Assembly: GCF_004785795.1 (NCBI RefSeq)
Contig: NZ_SRRO01000001.1
Location: 558,001 to 622,000 of the forward strand
Length of the DNA: 64,000 bases
Source of the DNA: Nocardioides eburneiflavus
GTDB taxonomy: Bacteria; Actinomycetota; Actinomycetes; Propionibacteriales; Nocardioidaceae
Direction of reading: 5' to 3'
This document shows positions 29,295 to 38,223 of this stretch, one piece after another. Positions within the stretch are counted from its first letter, which is position 1. Every line of letters starts with the position of its first letter. The notes under the pieces are model-generated. The model did not search any database and was not told where the DNA came from. It saw nothing but the letters and a program-made list of their open reading frames with translations. The position numbers were made by a program, and so were the translations under genes.

Positions 29295-30596
29295 TCAGCG
29301 CAGCCTCGCCTTGAGCCCGTAGCGCCACTCCTCGGAGATCAGCAGGCTGCCCTCGTCGAGGCGGCGCTCGACCGCGTCGACGAGCATCGCCGAGGCCTTC
29401 TCGGGGTAGACGCGCTCCCACGACAGCTCGGCGCGGTGCTCGAAGACGTGGTGGATGACACTGGTCATCAGGTCCTTGTCGACGGGCGGGGCGAGGAAGT
29501 TGCTGCCGGCGAGGAAGGTCTCCGAGCGGTCGGAGCCGAATCGCAGGGTCACGCACGGCACCTCGAGGACGTTGGCCTCCTCGACGATGGAGCCGGAGTC
29601 GGTCACGATCACCGCGCACATCGACATGGCGGCGACGACGTCGAGGTAGCTGTCCCACACGGGCGTCGAGATCAGCGCGTCGCCGTACCTCGCCTCGAGG
29701 TCCTCGAGCCACTGCCGGCGGCCGAAGTTGTCGATGGCCGACTCGGTGCCCAGCAGCCGGATGAACAGCACGTGGTGGCCCTGCTCGAGCAGCGACTCCA
29801 TCGCGTCCATGAGCAGGTTGAAGCGCTCGCGGTTGGTGGTGTTCTCGCGGCGGTGCACGCAGAACCGCAGGAACGAGCCGTCGCCCATCTGCGGGAACTT
29901 CTGGAGCACCTGGTTCTTGTCGCTGCCGGCGATCGCCTGCGCGAGGGCGTCGACGACCGAGTTGCCGACGACGTCGATCGCCGCGGGGGCGAACCCCTCG
30001 TCGAGGAGGAACTCGCGGTTGAGCTCGACCGGCGCGGCGTGCAGGTCGGACCCGGCGTCGGCGACGCGGGTGTTGAACTGCTCGGGGGACGGCTCGCGGC
30101 TGCCCCTGGACCAGCTGGCGCGGTCGACCGACTGGTCGCGGAACGACGCCCAGTCGAGGTCGGCGCCCTGCTCGATCCACCCGCGCAGCACCTCGGGGCG
30201 CGGCGAGAGCGTACGGAGCCCTGCCTCCACGTGCACGAGCGCCTGGCGCTCCCCGAAGGTGGCCAGCGCGCCGGCCATGGCGGTCGTGGTGTCGCCGTGG
30301 ACGTAGGTGATGGGGAAGCCGCCCCGCTCGGCGAAGCCGCGCAGGTACTGGGCGAGCTTGGCCGTGATGCCCGACACGAGGTCGTTCACGCCGCCGCGGA
30401 CCTCGAGGTTGATGTCCTCCTGCACCCCGAACTCGTCGAGCATCGACTGCGACAGGTTGTGGTCGTAGTGCTGACCGGTGTGGCAGAGCACGACGTCGTG
30501 ACCGCGCTCGCGCAGCTCGTGGTAGATCGGCGCCTGCTTGATGATGTCGGGCTTGGTGCCGACGACGACGATGTGCTGGCAGTTCTCGTGGGACAT
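29295..30596 (-). CDS. wecB: UDP-N-acetylglucosamine 2-epimerase family protein
   Basis: A 433-residue GT-B-fold epimerase that would convert UDP-GlcNAc to UDP-ManNAc for surface polysaccharide. Motifs: VVVGTKPDIIKQAP, HTGQHYD, VHGDTTTAMAGAL, HVEAGLRT, HRRENTTN and TDSGSIVEEA. ATG 30596 (MSHENCQH) has GAAGGA 5 bp upstream. The central insert between HVEAGLRT and FNTRVAD (RGWIEQGADLDWASFRDQSV) is longer than usual, so the exact sugar is uncertain. It is next to a mannose-1-phosphate guanylyltransferase, fitting nucleotide-sugar supply. Confidence 0.87.
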   Translation of the reverse strand: MSHENCQHIVVVGTKPDIIKQAPIYHELRERGHDVVLCHTGQHYDHNLSQSMLDEFGVQEDINLEVRGGVNDLVSGITAKLAQYLRGFAERGGFPITYVHGDTTTAMAGALATFGERQALVHVEAGLRTLSPRPEVLRGWIEQGADLDWASFRDQSVDRASWSRGSREPSPEQFNTRVADAGSDLHAAPVELNREFLLDEGFAPAAIDVVGNSVVDALAQAIAGSDKNQVLQKFPQMGDGSFLRFCVHRRENTTNRERFNLLMDAMESLLEQGHHVLFIRLLGTESAIDNFGRRQWLEDLEARYGDALISTPVWDSYLDVVAAMSMCAVIVTDSGSIVEEANVLEVPCVTLRFGSDRSETFLAGSNFLAPPVDKDLMTSVIHHVFEHRAELSWERVYPEKASAMLVDAVERRLDEGSLLISEEWRYGLKARLR

Positions 30597-30634
30597 GGGT
30601 TCCTTCGACGGGGCGACCGGGGATGGTGCGCGCT

Positions 30635-31702
30635 TCAGAGGAGATCTTCGCGCGTGCTGGCCGCCAGGAGCGAACGGAGGCGGTCCAGGGTGCCCGTGTC
30701 CAGCGCCTTCTGCTTGTCCAGCACGTAGACCGCGTCCTCGTGCGTGACGATGATCAGCCCGCGCGCGCCCAGGGTGACCACCGGGCGTCCGTCCATGCTG
30801 GCGACCAGGGTGTCCTCGGCGTCGAGCTGGAGCGCCGGGCCGATCGAGGTGACCCGCTGGTCGTGCAGCACCCCCTCCAGCCGGGTCCAGGTGCCGACGT
30901 CGGTCCACCCCAGGCGGCGCGGCACGACCAGGCACTCCATGCCCGCCCACATGAGGGGATAGATCTCGTGGCCGCCGATCGCGGCGCCGCGGTAGCCCTG
31001 GTCGGAGGTGTGGCCGCGCGCGAACCGCTCGATCGAGTCGAAGATCAGCGGCAGCGCCGTCCGGTAGGCGTCGCACGCCCGCCCGACCCGTACGCCGTAG
31101 CAGGCGGTGTTCCAGTAGAGGGAGCCGGTCTCGCCGAGCTCCTCGACCGTCTCGAGCTCGGGCTTCTCGTGGAAGGACTCGATGACCTCGACGGCGCCGT
31201 CGCCACCCTTGGTGTGGATGTAGCCCAGGCTCGGGTCGTAGCGCGTGGGCTCCGCGCCCAGCACGACCATCGACTCGGGTGACTGCTCGAGCTGTGCGAG
31301 CATCTCGCGGGAGGCGGCGTTGAACGCCTCCTCCTCGTTGATCAGGTGGTCCGACGGCGCGATCAGCGCGGGCGCGTTGCCGTAGCGGTGCGACAGGGTC
31401 GCGACGCTGAGCGCGAAGGCGGTCGCGGGCCCGGCGGGGTCCTCCTCGAGGATCAGGTTGTCCGCGGGCACCGGACCGAGGTTGGCGCGGGCGGCGTCGG
31501 CGAAGCGGGCCCGGGTGGAGACGTGGATCCGGCTCGGGTCGACGATCTCGCTGAGGCGCTCGATCGTGCCGGTGAGGAGCGGCCGGTCGCGGACCACGGG
31601 CTGGAACTGCTTGGGCGCGCGGTCACGGCTGATCGGCCACAGCCGTGAACCCTGGCCGCCGGCCAGGATGACGGCGATCGGCTCGCCCGAGGTGTCGGTC
31701 AT
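30635..31702 (-). CDS. manC: mannose-1-phosphate guanylyltransferase
   Basis: A 355-residue nucleotidyltransferase making GDP-mannose from GTP and mannose-1-phosphate. The N-terminal signature LAGGQGSRLWPISRDRAPKQF, IAPSDHLI, FHEKPE, WNTACYG and GWTDVGTW are present, and a short left-handed beta-helix end follows (VTLGARGLIIVTHEDAVYVLDK). There is no fused isomerase domain. ATG 31702 is chosen for the usual N-terminus; its RBS is weak. It lies 45 bp downstream of mycP and 38 bp upstream of the epimerase gene. Confidence 0.94.
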   Translation of the reverse strand: MTDTSGEPIAVILAGGQGSRLWPISRDRAPKQFQPVVRDRPLLTGTIERLSEIVDPSRIHVSTRARFADAARANLGPVPADNLILEEDPAGPATAFALSVATLSHRYGNAPALIAPSDHLINEEEAFNAASREMLAQLEQSPESMVVLGAEPTRYDPSLGYIHTKGGDGAVEVIESFHEKPELETVEELGETGSLYWNTACYGVRVGRACDAYRTALPLIFDSIERFARGHTSDQGYRGAAIGGHEIYPLMWAGMECLVVPRRLGWTDVGTWTRLEGVLHDQRVTSIGPALQLDAEDTLVASMDGRPVVTLGARGLIIVTHEDAVYVLDKQKALDTGTLDRLRSLLAASTREDLL

Positions 31703-31747
31703 GCCACGATTCCACCACGCCGTACCCACCGGTGTCGGGGCAACGGC

Positions 31748-32986
31748 TCAGGTACGTCGCAGCAGCGGGCGCAGCATCACGACCAGCGCCAGCAGCGCCC
31801 CGGCGACCAGCCCGGACCAGAGCAGGATGGCGCGCGGGGTGCTGAACAGGTCGATCCGCTGCGGTGCCGGCGGCGCCTCGGCGTCGGCGCGGGTCTCCCG
31901 CTCGGTCGTCTCGACCCGGCCCTGCCGACCCACGGTGACCTCGCGCGTCAGCGCGTCGCGCGCCTGCACGACACCCGCTCCCGACCACGGGTTGTCGAGG
32001 GTGCGGTCCTCCCCTCCCCTTGCGACGGCGCCCTCGGTGGTCGCCTCGAGCCGCGCGACGAGCTGGGCGGGGGTGGCCCGGGGGAACCGCTGCCGCAGCA
32101 GGGCCATGATCCCGCTGACCTCGGCGGTCGCCCACGACGTCGCGATCTCGCCGACCTCGCAGACCTGGCCGTTGGCGTTGGCGGAGATCGCACCGAGGGT
32201 CGGGGCGGCGACGTCGGTGTCGCGGTTGGGCAGGACGTAGGTGCTGGGGTTCTCGTCGCCCGGAGGGGAGGCGCTCACCGCCAGCACACCGGGGTAGTCG
32301 GCGGGGAAGACGTCGGCGTCGCTGTCGGGGGTGCCCTTGAATCCCGTGTCGGAGTCGCTCCCCGGCTCCGCGTTGCCCGCCGCGGCGACGACCACCACGT
32401 CGAGGGCGACGAGCCGGGCGACGGCGGCCTCGAGCTTCGGGTCCGCCGTGGGCACCGCGAGGGAGATGTTGACGATGTCGACCTGCTGCTGGGGCTGGGC
32501 GGCGATGACGGCGTCGATCCCGGCCACGATGCCGGCGGACGTCAGCGCCCGCTCGCCCTGCGTGGTGTCGGCGTCGTCGGCGTCGTAGACCTTGACGTCG
32601 AACACCTCCGCGTCGGGGGCGACGCCGCGCGGCCCTGCGATCAGCCCGGCGACGATCGTGCCGTGCCCGGACAGGAACCCGCTGGCCACACCGGGGATCG
32701 CCGTCCGCCCGGTCACCGCCAGGCCTTCGACACCCACGACGCCGCTGTCGATGACGGCGACCTTCACCCCCCGACCGGTGGCGAGCTCCTGGGCACGCTC
32801 GACGTGCATCCGCTCGAAGGCGAGGTTGTCCTTGGTGTGGGTGTCGGCGAGGCGCTCGGACTCGGGGACCTCACCGGGCAGGCAGGGCGCGTCGTGGTCG
32901 GCGGCAGCCGGTGCTGCACCCAGGGACACCACCGAGGCGGCGAGCAGGCCGCCCGCCAGCGACGTACGCAGCAGCGAGCGAGCCAT
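31748..32986 (-). CDS. mycP: mycosin, type VII secretion subtilisin-like protease
   Basis: A 412-residue S8 protease. Signal peptide at 1-29; catalytic Asp80 (AVIDSG), His108 (GHGTIVAG), oxyanion Asn205 (AAGN) and Ser284 (ATSWATAEVSG); a C-terminal membrane helix (AILLWSGLVAGALLALVVML) ending RPLLRRT. This is the layout of MycP, which is tethered outside the membrane and stabilises the ESX channel. Ser284 sits in ATSWAT rather than the common GTS(F/M)A. Its start codon shares one base with the eccB stop. Confidence 0.93.
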   Translation of the reverse strand: MARSLLRTSLAGGLLAASVVSLGAAPAAADHDAPCLPGEVPESERLADTHTKDNLAFERMHVERAQELATGRGVKVAVIDSGVVGVEGLAVTGRTAIPGVASGFLSGHGTIVAGLIAGPRGVAPDAEVFDVKVYDADDADTTQGERALTSAGIVAGIDAVIAAQPQQQVDIVNISLAVPTADPKLEAAVARLVALDVVVVAAAGNAEPGSDSDTGFKGTPDSDADVFPADYPGVLAVSASPPGDENPSTYVLPNRDTDVAAPTLGAISANANGQVCEVGEIATSWATAEVSGIMALLRQRFPRATPAQLVARLEATTEGAVARGGEDRTLDNPWSGAGVVQARDALTREVTVGRQGRVETTERETRADAEAPPAPQRIDLFSTPRAILLWSGLVAGALLALVVMLRPLLRRT

Positions 32987-34410
32987 CAGCCGGCGTCCGC
33001 CGTCGCGTCCTCGGGCGGCGGTGCGTCGTCGGGCACGCGCCTCGCGCGGTTGGTCGAGAGCACGACACCGGGCTCGAAGAACCGCAGCCACGAGCTCGGG
33101 ACGACCGCCGGGTCCACGGAGGAGTAGCCGATGTAGTCGGGCACCTCCGGACCGTAGAGGGCGTACTTCTGGCCCTTCGTGTCGATGACGTAGGGGGTGC
33201 CGCTGTCGGTCGACTCGTCGGAGCCGGAGAGGACGTAGGCGCCGGCGCTGGGCTCGACGTCGACGGCGTGGCGACCCCGTCGCACCTCGGCCTCGACGGG
33301 GTCGGCGGCTCCGGTCGGGTTGGTCGCCAGGCTGACCATGGGGGCGGCGCCGGGCTCGGGGTGCAGCACGGCGCACATCGCGCCGGTGCCCACGGCCTGG
33401 GGCAGGCCGGAGGGCCACTCCTCGGGGATCTTCGCGTCACCGAAGGAGGCGTAGAGCCGGTCGGGGATCTCGGTGGCGGGCTCACCGACCACGTCGTAGA
33501 CCATCGCCGCGAAGTCGTTCAGCCGCTCGGGCTTCTCGTCGCCGAGGAGGTAGTAGGTGCCCTCGCTGGACACCAGCAGGTCGCCGATGCGGTAGCGCGA
33601 CAGGTCGGTGCCGGTGTCACCGTAGGGCACTCGCTCGCCGCCCCGGGTCACCCCGAACGAGGACTCCTCGAGCGGCTCGCCGATCCGGAAGAGGTCGAGC
33701 CACTCCTCGTCGACCTCGGTCGCGGTCGCCGCGAAGCCGAGCCGATCGCCCACGGTGGAGGCCTGGGTCTCGTCGGCGGGCATCGGGATGCGGTAGGCGG
33801 TGCCCTGATCGCTGCCGACGCCGGGCGCGGTGGCGATCAGCCACTGCTGCCCCTTGCTGGAGACCAGGAAGGCAGAGGCCGTGAGGTCCTCGACGGTGGG
33901 GGTCTGCTGCAGCGCGACCTTGATGCCGGTGTCGGCGGCGGTGCACGCGGTCCAGCCGTCGTCGACGAGCTCGCCGGCGGAGGGCAGGCCGGCGGGCGCG
34001 CCCTCGATGCCGAGGTCCTCGCCGAGCTGGACGGTGCGGATGTACTTGTCGCGCACGGTGTAGGGCGTCAGCTCGTCCTCGCCGAGCAGGAGCTGCGCCG
34101 AGACGTAGTTGGGGACCCTCTGGAGCACTGGGTCGTCGCCGCCGCGCAGCACGACGTACTGCTCGCCGGTGTCCTTGGAGATGACGAAGCTGCCCTTGTC
34201 GAGCCACTGCGCCGGAGGACGACCGAGCAGGAACCCGGCGATCGCCGCCCCGGCCAGGAGCAGCACCGACAGGGCGACACCACCGATCAGCACCCGTCCG
34301 GGGCGGACGGGCTCGACCTCGCGGCCACCCGGGGCGCCCGAGACGAAGGCGGTGACCAGGCGGCGGCGGCTGAAGGCGTGGGCCTCGACGAGGTCCTTCT
34401 TGGTCGCCAT
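32986..34410 (-). CDS. eccB: type VII secretion protein EccB
   Basis: EccB (474 aa) is the single-pass core component with a large extracytoplasmic domain. The N-terminus MATKKDLVEAHAFSRRRLVTAFVSG is followed by one membrane helix at about 39-63 and then repeat domains containing GLPSAGELVDDGWTAC and a later GAMCAVLHP, probably forming the conserved disulfide. Length fits the family. It lies 3 bp after eccD and overlaps mycP by one base. Confidence 0.94.
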   Translation of the reverse strand: MATKKDLVEAHAFSRRRLVTAFVSGAPGGREVEPVRPGRVLIGGVALSVLLLAGAAIAGFLLGRPPAQWLDKGSFVISKDTGEQYVVLRGGDDPVLQRVPNYVSAQLLLGEDELTPYTVRDKYIRTVQLGEDLGIEGAPAGLPSAGELVDDGWTACTAADTGIKVALQQTPTVEDLTASAFLVSSKGQQWLIATAPGVGSDQGTAYRIPMPADETQASTVGDRLGFAATATEVDEEWLDLFRIGEPLEESSFGVTRGGERVPYGDTGTDLSRYRIGDLLVSSEGTYYLLGDEKPERLNDFAAMVYDVVGEPATEIPDRLYASFGDAKIPEEWPSGLPQAVGTGAMCAVLHPEPGAAPMVSLATNPTGAADPVEAEVRRGRHAVDVEPSAGAYVLSGSDESTDSGTPYVIDTKGQKYALYGPEVPDYIGYSSVDPAVVPSSWLRFFEPGVVLSTNRARRVPDDAPPPEDATADAG

Positions 34411-34413
34411 CGC

Positions 34414-35796
34414 TCAGCCCGCCACCGCGGAGACGAACCCGGCCGCCAGGACCATCAGCGGCAGCAGCGCCAGGAGCGTCATCGTCTCGACGACGTCGCC
34501 CATCCGGCCGCGGCGTACGGATGCGGACGCCGGCACCAGGGTCAGGGACAGCAGCACGGCGCCGATGCCGGCCAGGCCGATGGCGGCTCCCGCGCGCCAC
34601 CCGTCGTGGTTGAGCAGCATCGACACGGCGACCGAGACCAGGCCGAGGATGCCCGAGACGAGCCCCGCGAGCACCTCCGCTCCGGTGCGGTACTGGCGGG
34701 TGCGGAACATGACGGCGAGGCAGCACACGGCAGCCAGGATCGTGCCGTAGACCCCGCGGCCGACCGCGAAGGGCGCGAGGAGGACGAGCAGGGTGCCGAC
34801 CGTGGCGGAGACCGCGAGCAGGATCTCGTGGCCCGTGCGGGCGTCGCCGGCCACCTCGTCGGGGTCGATCTCGTCAGGGTCGGCAGTGATGTCGTGCAGG
34901 GAGTAGAGCTGGTCGACGCTGGTGCCGGTGACCCCGAGCGCGAGCCACGGGAAGATGCTGCCGGCCAGCACGACGAGGGTCAGCAGCACCGTGAAGACGG
35001 TGTCCGGCTCCAGCGACGCCACCTGGACCAGGACGGAGCTGGCGACCAGGACCGCACCCACGACGATGGCGGGGATGACCAGCGGCCGGCCGTCCTGCAG
35101 GCCGACGACAGCGACGAGGCCGACGGCGAGGATGCCGAGCCCGGCGAAGAGCAGAGGAGCGGTGAAGAAGGCGTCGTCCAGGGGCCAGCTCCAGTCGGGC
35201 AGGTCGCCCGGGGCCAGCAGGAGGCCCGCGGCGCCGGCGTAGACCGCGGCGAGCAACGAGACCACCACGCCGGCCTCGGGCTCACCCTGGGCGCGGGCCA
35301 GCACGATGCCGCCGACGACCAGCAGCGCTGCGATGACGGCAGCGGCGACGCCGCCGAGCAGGCTCTCGCCCTGGAGCAGGAGGGCCAGGGCGCCGAGGCC
35401 GAGCAGGATGCTGCCGGCACCGAGGGCCGTACGCCGCCCGGCCGCGGCCTCCCACGGCTTGAGCTCGTTCTCGACGACGTCGGCCATCGCCTCGACCACG
35501 TCGTCGTAGACGCGGGGCGCCTTGTCGTCGACACCGGCGGTGACGGTCAGCAGGCCGCCGTCCTCGATGCCCTGCATCGTCAGGCCCGCGTCGTTGGCCA
35601 GGGTCCGGCCCTCCTGCGTCACCAAGCGGTAGCCGCCATAGACGGTGGAGGCGTCGAGGAGCCCGACCGACCGGGCGAGCTCGGGGACGAGCTCGGCGAC
35701 CGGGATCGAGCCCGGCAGCACCAGATCGACGCGGCGCGACCCCGAGGCGATGGTCACCCGGACCAGGCCGGAGGCGACCGAGGACCCCTGACTCAT
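34414..35796 (-). CDS. eccD: type VII secretion protein EccD
   Basis: EccD (460 aa) lines the ESX membrane channel. A cytoplasmic ubiquitin-like (YukD-type) domain occupies about 1-90 (VRVTIASGSRRVDLVLPGSIPVAEL...), followed by about eleven membrane helices from residue 120 on, with a charged loop (TADPDEIDPDEVAGDA) in the middle. It starts the eccD-eccB-mycP run. A second, divergent EccD-like gene lies upstream at 36730. Confidence 0.93.
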   Translation of the reverse strand: MSQGSSVASGLVRVTIASGSRRVDLVLPGSIPVAELVPELARSVGLLDASTVYGGYRLVTQEGRTLANDAGLTMQGIEDGGLLTVTAGVDDKAPRVYDDVVEAMADVVENELKPWEAAAGRRTALGAGSILLGLGALALLLQGESLLGGVAAAVIAALLVVGGIVLARAQGEPEAGVVVSLLAAVYAGAAGLLLAPGDLPDWSWPLDDAFFTAPLLFAGLGILAVGLVAVVGLQDGRPLVIPAIVVGAVLVASSVLVQVASLEPDTVFTVLLTLVVLAGSIFPWLALGVTGTSVDQLYSLHDITADPDEIDPDEVAGDARTGHEILLAVSATVGTLLVLLAPFAVGRGVYGTILAAVCCLAVMFRTRQYRTGAEVLAGLVSGILGLVSVAVSMLLNHDGWRAGAAIGLAGIGAVLLSLTLVPASASVRRGRMGDVVETMTLLALLPLMVLAAGFVSAVAG

Positions 35797-35892
35797 TGGT
35801 GTTCCCCCTGTGTGTGCTGCACCTGCGCCCGCCCGAGGGGCCGGAGCACTGAACGGGGAGCAGCCTAGGCGAAAGCGGCTCCCGAGACGCCG

Positions 35893-35928
35893 CGAGGCCG
35901 ATCATCCCCGGAGGGACGACCGGCCTCG
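35893..35928 (-). terminator. stem-loop between the WXG100 genes and eccD
   Basis: CGAGGCCG pairs with CGGCCTCG across a 20-base loop, 15 bp after the EsxA-like stop. It is weak, so it may act as an attenuator that keeps substrate mRNA above that of the membrane core. Confidence 0.35.
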
Positions 35929-35943
35929 AACGATGCGCGTGGC

Positions 35944-36234
35944 TCAGAAGCGGTTGGCACCGCGAGCGTCGGCGGCCTTGTACTCGGCGTTGGACGCGTC
36001 GACGCCCTGGCTGGCCTGCTGGAGCAGGAGGGTCATCTCCTGCATGGCCTGGTCCCACTTGGCCTTGGCCTGGTCGTACGCCATCTTGGCGTTACCGTTC
36101 CAGTCCGACTTCAGGGGGTTGAGGTCGTTCTCGAGCTGGTCGAGGCGGGCCTCGATGTCCTTGGCGGCCTTCATCACGTCGGCGGCGCCGGTCTCGAGGC
36201 TGCCGTGCTGGACCTTGATTCCGTCGAAAGTCAT
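35944..36234 (-). CDS. WXG100 ESX substrate with YxxxD signal
   Basis: A 96-residue EsxA/EsxB-type helical hairpin. The turn motif is W45-N-G47 (DWNGNAK). The C-terminal tail carries Y85-K-A-A-D89, the YxxxD/E type VII secretion signal. It is adjacent to a second WXG100 gene (39 bp apart) and presumably forms a heterodimer with it. Being the partner with the export signal, it corresponds to the EsxB/CFP-10 role. Confidence 0.92.
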   Translation of the reverse strand: MTFDGIKVQHGSLETGAADVMKAAKDIEARLDQLENDLNPLKSDWNGNAKMAYDQAKAKWDQAMQEMTLLLQQASQGVDASNAEYKAADARGANRF

Positions 36235-36273
36235 TGTCTCGATCTCCTAGATCTCAGGTGTCGGGTGCCGGCG

Positions 36274-36585
36274 TCAGCCGAGACGGCCCTGGAGGTTGGC
36301 GTGGGTGGAGGACTGGGCCTCGTCGGTCGAGACGTTGTCGCGCTCGGTCTCCTTCATCGAGGCCGAGAGCTGGTCGAGGGCCTTGAGGATGGTCTCCTGC
36401 TTCTGGTCCCAGGCGATCATGAGGTTGTTGAACGCGGTGGCACCCTGGCCGCCCCATCCACCCATCATCGTCTGGATGTTGCCGGAGAGGACGCCGCACT
36501 TGTTCTTGACGTCGCCGCGGGCCTGGTCAACGAAGTCGGCGCCCTTGGAGAGGGCCTTCTCTGTCTGGCCGTACATCTCGCTCAT
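36274..36585 (-). CDS. WXG100 ESX substrate, partner without YxxxD
   Basis: A 103-residue WXG100 protein starting MSEMYGQTEKALSKGADFVDQA, with W44-G-G46 at the helical turn (GGWGGQGATAF). No YxxxD/E is seen in the C-terminal tail, so it probably rides out with the downstream partner. One Cys (Cys30) is unusual. It follows the EccD-like gene by 144 bp on the same strand. Confidence 0.9.
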   Translation of the reverse strand: MSEMYGQTEKALSKGADFVDQARGDVKNKCGVLSGNIQTMMGGWGGQGATAFNNLMIAWDQKQETILKALDQLSASMKETERDNVSTDEAQSSTHANLQGRLG

Positions 36586-36729
36586 GGAAAGATCCTTCTC
36601 CCTCGGCGGCCGAGCCGACCGAGATTCTCGTGTGTTGGGTGATCCACTGGACTGGTGGTCCGGTGCTCGGGGAGACGTCCCGGCCCCCCGCGCTGACGAG
36701 CATCTACCCGACGAAATCGGGGCTAAACA

Positions 36730-38109
36730 TCACGACGTCATTTCCCACAGGCGGCGGAAGACGCCGGCCGCGACGACCGCCGCGGCGAAGGCGAAGCTGC
36801 CGCAGAGCGACTCGGCGACCTCGGCCCGGCGCGACCACCACACCGAGCGCCAGCCGCGACCGGTCGCGACGGCCGCGACGAGGGCGATGACGCCGAGCCC
36901 GACCGCGACGTAGATGAACGTGTCGACGTGTCCGGCACCCGCGCCCGCGACCAGGTGGATCGCGAGCGCCGCCAGCGCGCCGAGCCCGGCCAGCCGCAGC
37001 AGCGCCCGCGCCACGGAGTGCCGGTAGGAGCGGGCGGCCAGCAGCAGCGAGCAGCCCGCGAAGAAGACCAGGCAGCGGGCGCCGATGCGGTCGAGGTCGA
37101 TGCTCGCGCTGTGGAGCAGGAGCGGGCTGGCGACGACCACGGACACCAGGATCGCGGCGGCCGCGGCGGTGACGGTGCGGGAGGCCCGGCGCACGAGTCG
37201 CTCCATCGCGGCGGCGGACACCACGATCCGCCCCCGCCGTCCCGAGCGCTGGCTGTCGCGGGCCGACCAGGCCGTCACGGCGAGCCGGTCGAGGTCGAGG
37301 AGCGCGTCGTCGGGCACGTCGACGGCGAGCGACGGCGCGAAGCGTGCCGCCATCATCGAGCCGAAGACGAGCAGCGTCCAGGCGACGCGGGCGTCCCACC
37401 CGAGCAGGGCCGGCACGGCGCAGCAGGCGAAGACGGTGAGCCCGCCGACGATCCACACCGTGCTCACCTCGTCGCCCACCACCGCGAGCGCCCGCCCGAT
37501 CCCGGCGACCACGGCCGCGGACATGGCGGCGGCGCCGAGGATCGCGGGGAGGAGGTGCACGCCGGGCTCGTAGAGGGCGGCGAAGGCGGCCGCTGCGGCG
37601 AAGGCAGGCGCGGCGGCCGCGCGCTGGCGGGCGTGGCGCCCGTAGGGCAGCGCGCCGACGAGGGCGCAGGCGAGCAGGACCCCGACCGCGGCGGTCCGCA
37701 CGGTCTCCTCGCCCGAGCGCCCGGCGTACCAGCCGGCGAGCGCGGCGACGACCGCGCCCACCGCGGCGACCAGCGAGGCCAGCTCGGGGGTCTCGGGCGC
37801 GTTCTTGGCGGCCTCGAGCATCGTCACCCTGCGCGGACGGTGCACCCCGGTGGTCGCGACGAGGACGTCACCGGGCTGGACGCCGGCCTCCCCCAGCGGG
37901 ACGGCGGCGTTGAGCCGCTCGCCGAGCGCGGTCTGCAGGAGCGGGATGCCCGCCACGTCCCCCACCTCGGCGGCCTGCCTGGCGTACTCGCGAGCGACGT
38001 CGACCGGGGTCGCGCCGGTGGGCACGACGAGGTCGAGCACACCGGCCGGGCCGTGGATGCTCAGCGGGATGGTCGCACCAGCGTTGCTGGGCATCGCGAC
38101 GTCCGACAC
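36730..38109 (-). CDS. second EccD-like ESX membrane protein
   Basis: A 459-residue protein with the same plan as EccD: an N-terminal ubiquitin-like region about 10-95 (IPLSIHGPAGVLDLVVPTGATPVDVAREYARQ ... GDVLVATTG), then about eleven membrane helices. Its sequence is clearly different from the eccD product at 34414. GTG 38109 is chosen because AAGGGGGA lies 4-5 bp upstream. It is divergent from eccC (114 bp shared upstream region). It may pair with EccD in a heteromeric channel, or replace the missing EccE; both are inference. The same frame is open far upstream over eccC, but only as antisense. Confidence 0.8.
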   Translation of the reverse strand: MSDVAMPSNAGATIPLSIHGPAGVLDLVVPTGATPVDVAREYARQAAEVGDVAGIPLLQTALGERLNAAVPLGEAGVQPGDVLVATTGVHRPRRVTMLEAAKNAPETPELASLVAAVGAVVAALAGWYAGRSGEETVRTAAVGVLLACALVGALPYGRHARQRAAAAPAFAAAAAFAALYEPGVHLLPAILGAAAMSAAVVAGIGRALAVVGDEVSTVWIVGGLTVFACCAVPALLGWDARVAWTLLVFGSMMAARFAPSLAVDVPDDALLDLDRLAVTAWSARDSQRSGRRGRIVVSAAAMERLVRRASRTVTAAAAAILVSVVVASPLLLHSASIDLDRIGARCLVFFAGCSLLLAARSYRHSVARALLRLAGLGALAALAIHLVAGAGAGHVDTFIYVAVGLGVIALVAAVATGRGWRSVWWSRRAEVAESLCGSFAFAAAVVAAGVFRRLWEMTS

Positions 38110-38223
38110 GGATTCCCCCTTCGCGTGCATCGGGCGGGCGCTTCTGCGTGCACGATAGTCGCGGCGGTGCAGGAGCACACCTATCATCGTCGCGACTTCA
38201 TCGGGTGAGGCAACGGGGGATGC

